DNA of 64,000 bases from Albula goreensis (GCA_022829145.1 CM040741.1:51926180-51990179); one strand, 5' to 3'; positions 38,794 to 52,209 are shown, counted from the stretch's first letter. Notes: generated by a model from the letters alone, not told the origin. Made by a program: numbers and translations.

Positions 38794-41700
38794 CATCATA
38801 TATACATGTACCTAGAGATTTCAAACAGCTCATATTCTACTCCCTAAATATTTACTTTGGTGTGGCATGAAATAAGAAGTTAAATTCATGGATAATTATC
38901 TTCAATGTTCCGGTTTGTAAATCAGGGCTATTATTTTCATTTCACTATTATTACTTCAACAGCCTCTTGACCTAGCCTCTTGACCTGTAAAATAACTTGT
39001 AATTGTCTAAAATTGTTTGAAATGTTTGAAATCAGACCAATTACAGTTTCATTTGCAAATGTTATTGTACAATTAGTCTGCCTGCAATGCAATCAAAGGT
39101 AAAAAAATGTGAATTTAATTAAGCGCTAATAACACAGTCCCAGAGGATGCTTCTGGTCAGTGAAAGCTTTCTACCTGCAGTTTTCTGGTAAACTGGAGTA
39201 TTTGTGTTAATTTTTGAATGTAACATATTAAAACATCACCTCCATGTCAAAACCCTTCAACCACTGATTAAGGGGAACATTTTTAACAAAATAATTCTCA
39301 AACTTGTTGAAAGGTGTTGGATGATCATTACCTAAAAATCACCTGTAGCTGTTGGTTGGCAACCTTGAAAACTTTTGCCTTTCTAATTTTGCCTGAAGAA
39401 AATTGATCTTTTGGAAATGGCTCCGGGGGAAATTAAACAGCAATTTGAAGCGGTCAGCAAGAAGTCAGCAGTAACTGGTGCAGGCCATTTACTCTGCCAC
39501 AACAGGGTCAGCAGATACGATTTCTACAAGAACATTTATGAGCAATGGATAAAAATTATGTTGTCAGTTACCTCATTTGACTCACTTCACTGTGGATGAG
39601 AGCAGTTGCTAGGCCTCAGAGTAGGACACTGAGTAAAGTTAATCAGTGTCAGTGAAAATAAGCCTATATTCTGTTTGAGATAGCCTCATGCACATCAGAG
39701 GAAATGGAGAATAAAACAGGCTGGGTTCCTCTGATTGTATTTAAGGGCGTCTGGGGCTGTTATCCAAGAAATGATCAATATTTTTGCTTCAAACATCTAT
39801 GTTCAAACATGTATGTGGTACTCTGAGCTGGGAATTGATTTCCAAGGCCTCTGCTTGGAAAGGCCAGGCCTTCTGGTTGAGGCATCTGCTGAGCGCTTGT
39901 TTTGTATGTTATGACTTGGACTAAATCTGGACCATACCAGGGCCAGCTACATCCAACGCAGATGACTCATAATTAACCCTGTTGTTGCCAGGGGTGGAGA
40001 GGGTTTCAGTCTACAGGGAAACTTCTGCATCATTGCTCACTAGTGACACCTATGGTTGACTGGGAACTTGCACCGTGTCTGCCCCTGAAGTGATAGTGTG
40101 GCGCAGCAGCACAGGAGAGGTTTTTGAAGTGGGGGGGGGGACCAAACTGTGAGCAAAACATCTCAACTTTTAAACTTATACAATATTTTTTTTCTCAAAA
40201 GTGGGGGTATGGATCGGGTTCCCGATGAAACTGGGGGAATATCCCCCCCGGCCCCCCAGCCATCTGCACCCCTGGTGTGGTGGCATGGTCATCCAGCACA
40301 GAAGTTTTTGCAGGTTGGCCGATTGATTGCAGACAAACAATAAAAAGGGAGTGGTGTTTCAACAGTGGGCACATGCCACTATAATCAGCCATCATTTTAT
40401 TGTTTCTCCATCCGAAAAACACACTTGGTTGGACGTTCCAAGGAATATCAGTGTAGCTGACAGTGCTGAGTCTGGTAAATAATTTGCACCACAAAACATT
40501 TTCCTTTGCTTCCTTTTTTAAATATTAAAAGGACAGGAGGCCATGAAAATTGTTTGAGGGAAATACAATTCTGAAATACAAATGTTTCAGCTGTCTGAAC
40601 TGTATGTCTGACTGTCTATTTGAATGAATGAAGAATGTATAATGTGAAACTTCAAAGGGACCCAGCAGGGATAGGATTCTTGGTGTGATACCAACCAAAT
40701 TAGAACTTTAATTTGACAAGCCAGGGCACATCTCTGTCCACAAACCAGCAGATCTTAAAATATTCCACTGATTTATATATTGTCCATTGTAAGGGATGAG
40801 TTGTGTTGTGGTTGCGTGAAATGCAATTCTCCATCCATCTGTTCCATATTACATCAGCAACAATGTGTGCTGTTTCTCTAAAAAACAAAAAACAAAAAAA
40901 ACCTGTAGGATCCTTTGTGACAATACATTTGTTAACCATGCTTCTGAGTCAAATTTGACTGGAAATTAGATTGACACATGAGCACGCACACGTGTAAGCG
41001 CAATCACAACCTGACACACACCTCATTGAGCTGTCTCTCCTGTAGGACTGGCACAGCTGTTCAAATCTTACCGATTCCAAAAGTCTAACTCCCTCCTGGC
41101 AAAATATGGAGCTATTTGGGTTTCTGGAGGAGAGACAATAGCAAACAGTTTTGACTGACACTGACAAGGAAATTCCTCTCTCTCTTTCAAGCCTTCAGCC
41201 AATTGGATTTCAAGTCTACACATGTTGGAACAAAGCCTGGCTTTGACTGGACTCCACAGGTCAGCTTCTATAATGCGTAGAGGTGTGTGGGAGCACAGGT
41301 GCATCTGCTCTTCTGAAGCCTCAAATTCACATGCTGTCCAAGACACTTCATATAACCACAGAAATTATTTATATTAACCAATTATAGTAACCAATCCCCT
41401 AAAACAGTGAGCAAATGAAACAAAATGGCAGAATCCTTAGACATATATTTAAACTTTTAGACCTTTCCTCAATGTTTATCTGCCTGGAGGCCAACGATGT
41501 TTGTCAATTTCATAGTGACTATAGTTGTGATGGCTGGACTTATTAGAGTTTAAATAAAGAAAAGTGCTGATTCATAAAAAATACAGTATTGGTATAGACT
41601 TAATTTCAGTCCTCCATATTTGTAATTCGTCCTTAAATCTTATCAACCATGTGGTTTTCTTTTTCAGGTTTTTTCACATGTTCCACTCCCAAGCCGACTC

Positions 41701-42159
41701 ATGATATTAATGATATGCAAGTATTAAAAAACCAGTGTGATAATTACAGAGAATTATTTCTTGAGAGTTCACTGAGAGTTCAGATCGAGGTCAGATTTTT
41801 TACTCCAAAAAGTTTATTCTTTACGAGACTTCACCTTTCACTACTGCCTGGTTTAGAAGTGTACATTTTAAATGTTAAATCCAGTCTATTTCCATACGAA
41901 ACTAAGCCTGTATTGGAATAGCACTGTGAGTTTGTCCCTTTCAAGGCATGCTACTAAAATTACTATTGTGGCCACAGACTCTTATTTCTCTACTGTTGCA
42001 CCCTTAGGGCTCAAATAAACACATATAATTCAGATAAACCTTCCCAAAAGACAATACATTCTCAAATTTAGATTATTTTGTGTTTCTTCCTTATCCTCCA
42101 TTTGTCCTCTTCATAAATGTTTCCTTATTATTCCAGGCAATTACATCATGAAAAATTCT

Positions 42160-42860
42160 CCTTTCACTTAGTAATGTGCCACCATTGGTCTATATTCGCT
42201 GAATTTGATTGAGAGGAATAGGGTTCAATTCAGGCTAACCATAATGAGACAATTAAATTAATATTTAAACTTTTACAAATAGCTCCTTGTTAACACTAGT
42301 TACCGCTGTTCTCCAGCGTGTCACCTTTTTTGCTGATACAATATATTCAGGTTCCACTGTAGGCTTCAATTACTCCATTCAGTTCCGGACATTTAAAGGG
42401 CGTTAAGCTGCACAGAGACACCAAAAACTCTTTGAATATCATCTTGACCGGTGGCAGCGGCTAGGCCAGCTTTAACGAGATTCAATTTGGAGCAAATTGG
42501 ATTCGCCGCTTAAATGCTCAGTCAACACGGGCTACTCGTGTGCAATTTAATGGGTCACACAATGTATTTATGTCGTTTTACTGCCATTCCCTAGTGAGAA
42601 GTTGAAGGGCTTTTTTGTAACTGCTGTAAAGAGTCAATGGCATGGAGAGTCATCAAATACCTATCCCCTGCTGTTTAGAGTCAGGGTGCTGAATCGGTCA
42701 TCCGACAGATTGTGTTAATTTTTCAATTACAGCCATTTAGCCTACTTGTGTATTCTAAAGGGCCATTGTCATGCAAATGGAGACGTGGAGTTAATAGTGT
42801 TTTTCAGATAGGAGGTGCCCTAAGTGGAGGCCTCAGCTGGAAGACAAGCTGGCAGCTGTA
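42160..42860. promoter_or_regulatory. candidate conserved noncoding element with SOX/POU composite site
   Basis: The stretch has no simple repeats and is rich in TAAT cores. CATTGTCATGCAAAT (42764-42778) is an abutting SOX site and POU octamer in the arrangement known for SOX2 with OCT4 or neural POU factors. Enhancer function is inference from this motif and the neural host gene. Confidence 0.4.
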
Positions 42861-45800
42861 TCATATAATTTAATGCAAAAGTTTTCAAATTCATCATGCA
42901 CTTTTCCCTCTTAAAACAATTTAAGTTACATACATGCATATGCTTTCTATGTGAAAACATTGCTATTCTTGAAATATTTCCTGTCATTATATGAAATCAT
43001 TCCTGATAATTCAGCTGAAATTATTAATTGACAGATATTTTCACTGTCTCTCTGCTTTTATTTGAAATACTGTTGCATTGAGAATGGCTGTAATCAATTT
43101 TCACATCTTTTTTGTTATTATGGTCCAGGCCTCATGGCTGAACCAGTATGACTTCTCCTGTGAAACTGTCATAGAATTATCTACTACCTGATGATCCTGA
43201 AACTTGCTTGCTAAATTTTGAAATCCAGGTGTTCAATTAAATACGACTGGACTGTTTGCACTAAGGTAAATTAGTCAATCTAATTAATACTTTCTTGATA
43301 TAAATCAAAGTATTTGATCATTCTCATTTACATCTCTGGGAATATTACACCAATCATTGGATCTGAAGTGTCCACAACTTGTAAATCTTCTCAGAATTAT
43401 TTTGTTGAGAAAGAATTTATTAAAAATAACTATTTCTATATCCACCCATTTTACAAATGAATACCCTTGTTTAATGCTCGGTTCTCTGAATACATACCAC
43501 ATTTTGAATTAAGTTCCAAAAAATTCACTTGTCTTGTAAAATATATTGAAAAGTAAAATATATTGCATTAGAATTGATGACGTCATTATTTTGTAAGATG
43601 GTAATTAAAAGTTTAGTCAAAGCTGTCAAATGTGTGGCTGGTAAAGATAAATTGGTGAAATGCTCTGAGTCTAAATCAGGGGCATATCAAGCATTCTTAA
43701 AGTGGGGGGATGAAGCTTTAAGTAGCTAACTGTTTGCTGACTCTCTGCATACTTGACACACACAAACATGAATACTACAACTAGCCTAGCCTACATGTTA
43801 TAAAATGTGTCTCAAGATTTACACACGAACAAGGAATTGCAGGAGGAAGTATTACAATCGTTTTGGAAATAAAGTAACTGCCCTTTCTGAATGAAGACAT
43901 ATGAGTACAAAAATATGTAGGCTGCGACATTATGGCTAGAAATTGCTCTAATTAACCTGTTCACTTCCCTCTCCTGTATTCAAAGAAATAAATTGTGAGA
44001 TTTTCATATGTCACCACTCAGACTTCACTGAGACAAATATAGCGCAGCCTGATGATCCAGGAAAAGTGCGAGGGATGCCTGTGGTCTAAATATACAACTT
44101 ACAATTAAATTTAATTACAATTAAATTAAAAAGAAAAGTTTTTTAGAAGTTCCCACCAAGACAAAGACAAAAACAAATTAGTCAATGTTTAATCTACAGC
44201 TGAAGATTCAACATCCGTAACAATCACAAAGTTCTACGCACAATCAGGGTGCATATTAAACAGAAATGCAATCACACTTTCCAATTGTAATTACACAAAG
44301 GGACATGTCTTGGCATTATTTCTAAATAATGCTCTTCGAGAAAATGAACAAGCTGAAAAGCAAAAGCAATTTCACCTAAAAATTGGTTATAAAATTTGTT
44401 TTACAAGGCAAACGATTACCTCACAGCTAGGATGTGAAATAGACACAATTAAAATGAAAAGTAAATGAAACTAGATAGATAGCTACAAGAATAAACTGCA
44501 ATTATTTATCTTCACTCTTCCTGTTATCTGAACCACCAATGCATTAAGGTAAACATTAAACCAAACTGAATCAATTTCTCCTTTGATAATAAAAGTTTGA
44601 AATAAACCTCTCCTACCCAGTGCATTTGAAGTGAAAAAGAATATGATCAATTAAGACAATGGCACCCACCAACTTCTGCAAGCTTCAGAAAAAAGAGTCA
44701 TTTTAACAGTCTGTTTAATGGATCAGAAGCTGCCATATCTTTAAATGCTGCTTCTACTTCCAGGACCAGTCCTCCCAGCTTTATCCTTATATCTAGGACT
44801 TCTGTGCCCACCACAGGCAGCTACACAATAAAACAAAATAAGACATCCATCGAGAGGACCACAACACTATCAGGTCAGGAACAACAGCAACATCTAAACC
44901 TCACTGAAACTCAGCAGAAAGCTTAACATTCTATAATGTGTGCAAAGAAGGGGACACCTTGCCCTTGATCAAATAAATAAAAATGTGATATTTCGCATGG
45001 CCCAGAATGTGCATGCCCATTGAGCCATGTTGTACAGGAAAACTGTTAGAGAGATGCAAAGCAACAAGTGAACAGACAAGATTAAACCTTTTATGACTAA
45101 AGAATTTCAACATCCATACATTTTCGGAATTAATGTGGAAGAAATGCCACATTGAAGTATGTCTTTGTTACAGACGGTCAATCATCATATGCAATAAAGA
45201 CCTTATTTTTGCTTATGCCACAGCTTGGTTAAATATCCAGTGGTCAGCCTAAGGACTTAGGGAAGAGGCAGGGCACTTGATTGCAAGAACGCTGAAATAG
45301 TGACTTCATTTTTATGTCGGACAATAATTAATATAAATTCTATTGTATTCTCTTTGCAACATGTCAGGGATGTCTGTGCACATTTTCAAGCAAACTGGAC
45401 TATATTACATATGTTAATGTTAACTCCAGAGCTCAGTCTCTGATAGAGCACTCATCTATTGATTTTTGGCATGGCCTGCCTTCACCCAGAACTGATCTTG
45501 TAACAAGCTGCAGAAAGAGTTCACAATGGATTGTGCTTATGACCCTAGCTGAACCTAAATACTGGATCTGCTCTCTTAAAGCCAAAAAATGTATACTCTT
45601 GCATGTGTAAAAGTATCAAAGGAATATTATTTTTGTATTTTAACTGCAACTTTTATGTAATATATTTTATCTTGTACTAGTTTTTCCATGATTCCCTTAC
45701 AAAATACTTAATATCTCATATTTCCTGGTAAAAAACAGATAAATAACCATATATAATGTGTTTGGCTACACCATCTCAGGCCACACTGTAAATGAGAGTT

Positions 45801-47133
45801 GTGTTCTCAGCTGATCTATGTTTTTGGAGACAGGTAAATAAATAAAAAATATTCTGTGCCACCTTTGATTAGCACAGGGCTTGCATTCGTCCATGGGCAT
45901 CATGGCTGAATTCTGGCAGGTTCCGGGGTGTGAAATAAGGTAGGGCACGAGCTGTAGAGCTGTGAAAAGCGTGTGGTGACAGCTCAGAGTATCATCGCAT
46001 TCTGCACCACGTTATGGCGTTAAAGAACATGCTGTGCTGAGCTGAGTCTGAGTGAAGGATTCCACCTTCCCCCTTCCCCACAGAGGAACATCGGCAATCT
46101 TATTGTCCTCATACCCTCAACAGCTGTAGTGGCGTGAATGGCACTACTGGCAATGGCACAAACTCAAGGTCAAGATGAAGCATGCTTCTGCACAAATGAT
46201 ATTGCCTCTGAATGTAAGTCGTTTTCCATTTATACAATAAAACCTTCAGGTATATAAAATAATACCTAAAAGTAATGGACAACTAAATGAATAGCGAGAT
46301 TTGGGGTGTCGCTAGTTCTCAGGCACATCCGGGGCTTAGCCTGCTACAGGTTATTATAACAAGGGCATCGCTAAAATTACAATACCACCCACCTTTGACG
46401 TACAACGTTACAATGAAACTCCATATATTCAGCACACCAATGACACTGTTTTCTAACATCCTGAAAAAGCAACAGTGCTTGCTATTATCACAAGCTGTTA
46501 GGTAATCGAAAGCATTGTACAGCATCTTCAAGTCTTGCCTTAGTGAATTAGCGAGCTAGCTACCACCAGATGTCAACAATGACCAGCCCTGTAACTGGAG
46601 TGCTCTCCCTCTCTTTCTCTCTCTCCTGCTCACACAAATGCACATGTGCCAAGTAGTGTGAAGTAGATCTGCTGCTTGAATGACACACAGACAACCCAAA
46701 ATGCACTTGTGTTTTTGATCAATGATATCATATTATTTTCGAGGGCTTTAATGCATGATCAGAATGACAGATTAATAGGGGCACACAGGGCAATTTTTTT
46801 GTTATTCTTATTTTTGTAAAATAAAATAAAATAAAACTTTTGGGCTGTAGTCTTGAACACCCAGGCCTAACGATGCCACTGAGCTAGATAAATGTGCCAT
46901 TTTTCAGAAGTCTTGACATTGACTCTGTTTAATCTCTCAGAATGCCTGCTGTACCTTGCACTAATCCATCTTTATTAAGACCACAAAATCTATGTATCGT
47001 TTTCTGAGTCAGTGAAAATGTTAAAACCATAGTTAAGCTGTTCATGGAGTTTCAGTCTATTCTTAATATTTTATGGAAAACAAAATGGCCGTGCTGTAAA
47101 GTGCTTGTTGACAACCACACAGTTCAGAGAGGG

Positions 47134-47134
<1 letters not shown>

Positions 47135-47175
<41 letters not shown>
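47135..47175 (-). repeat. (CA)20 tract in the sense strand near a 5' splice site
   Basis: The plus strand shows (TG)20, so the transcript of the minus-strand gene has (CA)20 beginning about 54 nt after the donor of the exon at 47230-47397. Intronic CA tracts near splice sites are known to bind hnRNP L and to change exon inclusion. Regulation here is inferred. Confidence 0.9.
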
Positions 47176-47177
<2 letters not shown>

Positions 47178-47229
47178 ATGCACGTGCATGTGTGTATTAT
47201 GCCCATGTTCAGTACTTGGTGAGGCTGAC

Positions 47230-47397
47230 CTGTCTCCTGGTCACACAGCTGCTCGCAGGGGTCAGTAGTCCTCTGGCCGCAGTAATCCCTCACCCACTGG
47301 GAGCTGGAGTTGTTCTGGTAATACAGGGTTAGCTGGGCAGGATTCAGCCAGTTCGACAGGTCCAGGTAACTACCCATGCTGACCACAAAACTGCTCC
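47230..47397 (-). CDS. astn2: astrotactin exon, start of the ectodomain and first half of EGF-like domain 1
   Basis: This is a 168-nt exon (56 codons), phase 1 at both ends. The acceptor has a long pyrimidine run in the sense strand and ends gattcag. The donor is ACAG followed by gtcagc at 47229. It encodes SSFVVSMGSYLDLSNWLNPA, then QLTLYYQ and NNSSSQWVRDYCGQRTTDPC, ending EQLCDQET. The last three cysteines begin the first EGF-like module, which is completed by the exon at 31332. NNSS gives two overlapping N-glycosylation sequons, as expected for an extracellular segment. The WLNPA, RTTD and CEQLCD words are typical of astrotactins. Just downstream in the sense strand, the intron carries a (CA)20 tract at 47135-47175, a plausible splicing-control element. 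Confidence 0.96.
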
Positions 47398-49240
47398 CTG
47401 AATCCACCAAGAAAGTAAAAAAAAAAAAATTTAAAAAAGAGTCACAAAACACAAACAAATTAAGTGAGACTTCCAGACATTAGCCAGTGGTACGTCACAT
47501 TAGAATGTGTGTGTTTTATAATGCATTTGTGCGCATGTGAATATACATTCGTGTGAGTGTATATATGTATGTAATAGCACGTCTTTATTTATGTGGATGT
47601 GTGTGCTAACTGTATGCTATTGTGTTATGCAATTATGTGCCACCGTTCTATATGTGCGCGCTTGCATGTGTAAGTGTTGATGTATTTGTATAAATATGTA
47701 AGAGTGAGCAGGCACATATTTCTGCCTGTAGTGGGAGAGCATAGAGTGTTCTCCCTCATGGATGAGAACATAAACTAATGTAAGACAAGCTGACAAGTCT
47801 CAATAGTTATCTAAAGCCAAACATCACTCAGTTCATCATTAGAGCATAACCTATTTCAGCCTCCACTCAGCCCTAACAGTTACCTCGGTGAGAGCGGATG
47901 ACTTTCACACCCCTTTACCTGAGACTTTCAAACACTGGGAGCAGACAGGATTCATCCTGATGCACGCGAATGATGGTGAGTCCAAAAAAAGTCTGGCTGT
48001 TAATATCAGTCAAGATCTTACTTTACCATTCTTCTTTTGGGTTGCAGCTTCCTCTCCGGCTTTTGCACTAACTCTCAAAGATTACTGGTTATCTTGTCTG
48101 GCCTTTTTAGAGTCTTGGAGGGTAAGCTCCAGATTTGTAATTTGAGGACACATTATTTTTGTACAGTTGAGACCAGTAAGGCATTCTGGCCAACCGTTTC
48201 AAAGGTCCATGTCTTTGGACAGGAGCCTGTGGGGAATATTAGCTGCTTGATGGCTGACGTCTCATCAGGGCCTCATTTGAGCATATGCGTGCCTGCGATT
48301 CCTTCGTTAGAAACACACCTGTCCATGGAAAATAACTGCACAGCTGTGAACACACCTCAGTGGACTAATGTCAGCCTTTGAAAATTAGTCACAGAATATT
48401 ACCTTTTTTTTTCCTAGACAGTTTGTGGTGAAGGCCTTGTAGTGGCCAGCACACCTGTTAGGCTGACGCTTTAGTTTAGCGCGCTGGGAGATAAGGGCCT
48501 TTAATTAAACCGCTTGCTTATTCGTGATCGGTGTACCCTCCTGGCCCCTGTCGAACTTTGATCACCGAGGCCTGGTATCTTGCCAAACTCAGTGGTGTAT
48601 GGTGCAAAGAAACTCGGTCCGAGCCAAGGTGACATTATGCTAGCTCTCCTGGCAGCTGTCAGAGCACAGGTCTGCCTGTAATGCTACAGCCAAAACAAGA
48701 CCAGTGGTGTAGCCAGCAGAGCCATTACTGGAGCTAACACATCATGTTACCTTAGTGTGACTTTACCTTAACGTAGCACTTTTATTTTTTCATTATTTAA
48801 TATTCAAATAATATATATTAATATAATGGTCTCCAATATGAATATGACAATTATTTGATATTAAATTAATAATCCACTAATAAAATGATCTACAGTCAAA
48901 AAATTGAACTGACCCATTTCGTATCTGTGGAAGCCATGGTGTGGTGTATGATTGATTAGATTGGATTTATAAACTTGGTGTTTGGACCTATCATTGTATC
49001 TTGAGAGGGCTGAAATGTGGCATGTTTGTGAAAACATGTGTTATGGCTCTTCCAGAGACCAGCATACTAATCCAACTAAACGGTACACTTCTGAGTGTAC
49101 ATGCAGAGACTTGACATTCATCCATCCATCCAGTATATCTGCCCACTTCTTCCAAACTGGAGATGTAATGACTCATGACTTGGGTCATAGCTTGCAAACC
49201 TGGGGATTTAATCTGTAACCTTAGAGAGAGGATGTCTCAC
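47398..49240 (-). other. intron of about 1.8 kb
   Basis: This short intron separates the transmembrane exon from the first ectodomain exon. The acceptor end carries an A-rich plus-strand run, which is a pyrimidine tract in the sense strand. A TG/AT-rich low-complexity stretch lies around 47500-47710. I see no other gene or RNA. Confidence 0.75.
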
Positions 49241-49387
49241 CGTCAGCGATGAAGTGCTCCGGGACGTGCAGGGTGACCTTCACAGAAAGTGGGCAGGGGA
49301 CTTGGCTGCTGTACACCACAGCCAGGACACATGTAGTGATAGTGACCAGAGTCAGTGTGGCCTTATTCACTGGGCTGTGTGGGTAAC
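49241..49387 (-). CDS. astn2: astrotactin exon encoding the second transmembrane helix
   Basis: This is a 147-nt exon (49 codons), phase 1 at both ends. The acceptor is tgtttactacag and the donor is GACG followed by gtgaga. The translation runs from YPHSPVNK through a hydrophobic stretch, [17 protein letters not shown], into [20 protein letters not shown] and ends IAD plus a split glycine codon. The hydrophobic stretch of about 17-19 residues is the second astrotactin membrane helix. The [20 protein letters not shown] block is a strongly conserved family signature at the start of the extracellular part. The exon joins 47397 with the DGSSFVV motif formed across the junction. The membrane helix is carried whole by this one symmetrical exon, which bears on alternative splicing. 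I am confident that this is coding astrotactin sequence. Confidence 0.95.
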
Positions 49388-50523
49388 CTGTAGTAAACAC
49401 AGAGGAAGATGGGGAACAGAGTCCACAATTAATCAGCCAAACAATTGTTCGTTTAATAGGTCAGTCACTTGATCAAACACTCATCATTCGATTAAACATT
49501 TTTCTGCAGAGAGAGCAGGGAAACTGAATTAAATAAAAGTAAGTCTGCCAAAGTCATCCATAAGTGGCTTCTTACAAACTGAGAAAGTTGGTCAGGAGCT
49601 ACTTGTGAATTGTAGATAACAATTGTTTAATCCGTTATTTAAAGTGTAGAATATAACATTAGAAGAATTCACAAGTTGTACTTCCTCTAGAATGCTTTAT
49701 CAAAAGCTATACTTTATTTGAGTTTAAGAAAACTTTTGGTAAGCCATCAGTTTCATATCTAGGCCATGGGGAAACACATTTTTCCTGGGTTTGACATTCA
49801 AACACATTCAAAACCTTCTTTTAATGTCAACCAACCAGAGGACACAAAGGTACTGGCTCAATTCTGAGTCATTTCTGTGGCCTGTGGAACTTGCTGGGAT
49901 GAAAGGCCATCTGGGCACAAGATGCATAAGGAGGTTTGAGACTAGGGCAGGAGCCACAAGTCATCAACTTTTCAAATGAGGAATCAGGGAATTAGCTACC
50001 TAAGTCTCAAAATACACATCTGCTGACTGGAGATAAAATAAATGACACTATCACCTTTTAACATTATTTGATAGGTTACTGTGGCTCAAGTCTGATACAG
50101 TCTTGTTTTTGAAGATATTTTTCAGTCTTTATTGTCCCTCCATAGAACACAGGATATAATAAGGCACAAATCCAAACTGAAGTGGCATCTAGAGCCAGGA
50201 TCATTAGCTATTGCTCGATCTGTCCTCGGCCTGACTGAGGTGAAGAGGCCACTAGCTGGATATTGGTTCTCTGACTAATTCCTGAGACCCGCTGAGGCTT
50301 GTCTGTGTAGGGACAGTCTACCGGGTGTTCCTCTATCAAATGAAAGCTTCTAAAACCCCACATATTGGGGGTGGGAAGAGATTGGATTTGCGGACAGAGG
50401 CAAAGGGCAGCTGACACAAAATGGCAGATTTTTCTTAAGACACGGCCAGCTCCATGGTGAGGAGGCAGGGGATGTGAACTGCACCTCTTATCAACCAAGC
50501 CCAGTAGAAACAGTGTAAAACAA

Positions 50524-50571
50524 AATACCATAATGGCCCATGAAGCTTTCTACATGGACCATTATGGTATT
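50524..50571. repeat. near-perfect 48-nt palindrome
   Basis: Arms 50524-50542 and 50553-50571 are 19 nt long with one mismatch, around a 10-nt loop. Complementarity continues outward for about 5 nt with one indel. Confidence 0.9.
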
Positions 50572-50877
50572 CTTGTTGCAATTAAAAACAGACTTATTAC
50601 CAACTATTAATTAAATAAATATAAATATTGTTATATATAAATATTAAATTTTTGATGATTTCTGATGAATTCTGAATAAAAATGAGACCATAAATACATA
50701 TTCAACATTTTTTAATTAACAGCAAGTTTCATATGCATCAAAATCTTTTATTTTGAACTAATTGTCATTTTTTAAAATTATGTTTACAACAGGCAGAGTT
50801 CATAGACTATATAATTTAAAAGATTTTTTTATTTTTAAAGATCATTTTCTTGGCATTTTCCCACTTTGTTTGGTGTG

Positions 50878-50902
50878 TGGGGGGTGCGGTGGGGGGCCCG
50901 GG
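50878..50902 (+). other. G-rich tract with G-quadruplex potential
   Basis: Four or more runs of three or more G occur within about 25 nt (GGGGGG, GGGGGG, GGG plus a preceding split run). This is an intronic position on the strand opposite the gene's sense. Confidence 0.5.
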
Positions 50903-51187
50903 CTGCTGTGGTGGGGCCTCGGCCTTGTGTGATATGTGCTCTTCTGGTTGAGCTACTGAGGTGCCCCCTTAACTGATTTTTTAAAAAAAGGAACAACATG
51001 GATATGTGATGATTGTTGATTGTTTAGCTGACTGTGTACCTAATTTATTTCCATTTGCAAACTAACAAAAGATTAATGTGAATGATGACCAGTAATGTAT
51101 TTAATGCCGTTTGTAAAATGTAGGTGATTGGAGTGTGTCCCCTACATAAACAAACACATCAGATTTTATTTGATCAAGTTAATTTAC

Positions 51188-51188
<1 letters not shown>

Positions 51189-51266
<78 letters not shown>

Positions 51267-51290
51267 ACACCCACACACCACACACACACA
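51189..51290. repeat. (CA)n microsatellite
   Basis: About 38 uninterrupted CA units, then CCCACACC-type variants. Confidence 0.95.
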
Positions 51291-52208
51291 ATATTCTGGT
51301 TCCCTCTTATCTTCTGTTAGGTTTTTGTTGAAGAACAACATTTCACCATTAAAAGTATTTAAAATGCAAATATACCACTAGCTATAGGAGTATACAGAAA
51401 TTAGTTGGACAAATGAAGTCAGTCAAGATGTTGACCAAAACCATAGGCTGAATACTCCTAAACTTTTAAAAACTACCACAGGATCTTCAATGACCTTGTT
51501 TTAATGTCTAATCTGAAGGACAGCACCTTCTACAGCACAGTGCCCCTGTCACTGTACTGGGGCACTAGAGTTATATTTGGTCCTGGAAGAAGAATGCCTC
51601 CTCCTAGCCCACCAACAAGCAGACTCTTCCTGCAGCAACTTAAGATTTCCCTAGAGCTCTGTCATCCAAACAAAAAATGAGCCCACACCTGCTTAGCTTC
51701 AAGAGCTTGACATGAGAAGGATTGAGGGTAGAATGGCTGCTGGCACAGCAATGTCTGTAAACACTAAAATCAAGCTCAGATTGGGGAAATATGAAAAGGA
51801 AAAGGCAATAAAACAACTATACATGAAAATGTCTGACCTGTACTGTATGCGAACATTATTAAAAGTGCTAATTAAGTGAGTCTTTAATCTTTTACAAATA
51901 TACCCATGCCCTGAAAGTGGAGACAGACAAGGAAAAATGTTAGTTCCCTTTCAGGTTTCAGAGTCACAAAACACAAAGGAAGAAGCACTCACCACTGTAC
52001 TGTACCCATCTTAGGAAGTTCTTCCCCATACCTTAACCTGCAGGTGCCAGACTACCCCCCGACACCAGTCCGCAGCCAATAGCATAGCTGTCCCATAGCT
52101 GACAGTAGAGGTTGCCACTCTGAGACAAGGCAACCAGACTCTGACAGCTGATATAATTCCTGTGATATAGGACACCATTAAAACGTATATACCTCCTGCA
52201 AAACTCAG

Positions 52209-52209
52209 A

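Larger units (their letters stand above)
31333..47229 (-). other. intron of about 15.9 kb
   Basis: The intron splits EGF-like domain 1 between its third and fourth cysteines. It contains several microsatellites (33983-34004, 35976-36001, 36257-36302, 38777-38793), G/C-homopolymer patches near 40130-40260, and a low-repeat segment at about 42160-42860 with a SOX/POU composite motif. The (CA)20 tract in sense orientation lies near its 5' end at 47135-47175. I see no protein gene in it. Confidence 0.7.

Noticed and set aside
40130-40262. Homopolymer G and C runs as a possible structured element
   Set aside because: Probably part of a repeat with G/C tracts. A similar word occurs near 43690, but the alignment is too weak to claim a family.
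51124-51381. Plus-strand His/Thr open frames
   Set aside because: Translation of the (CA)n microsatellite.
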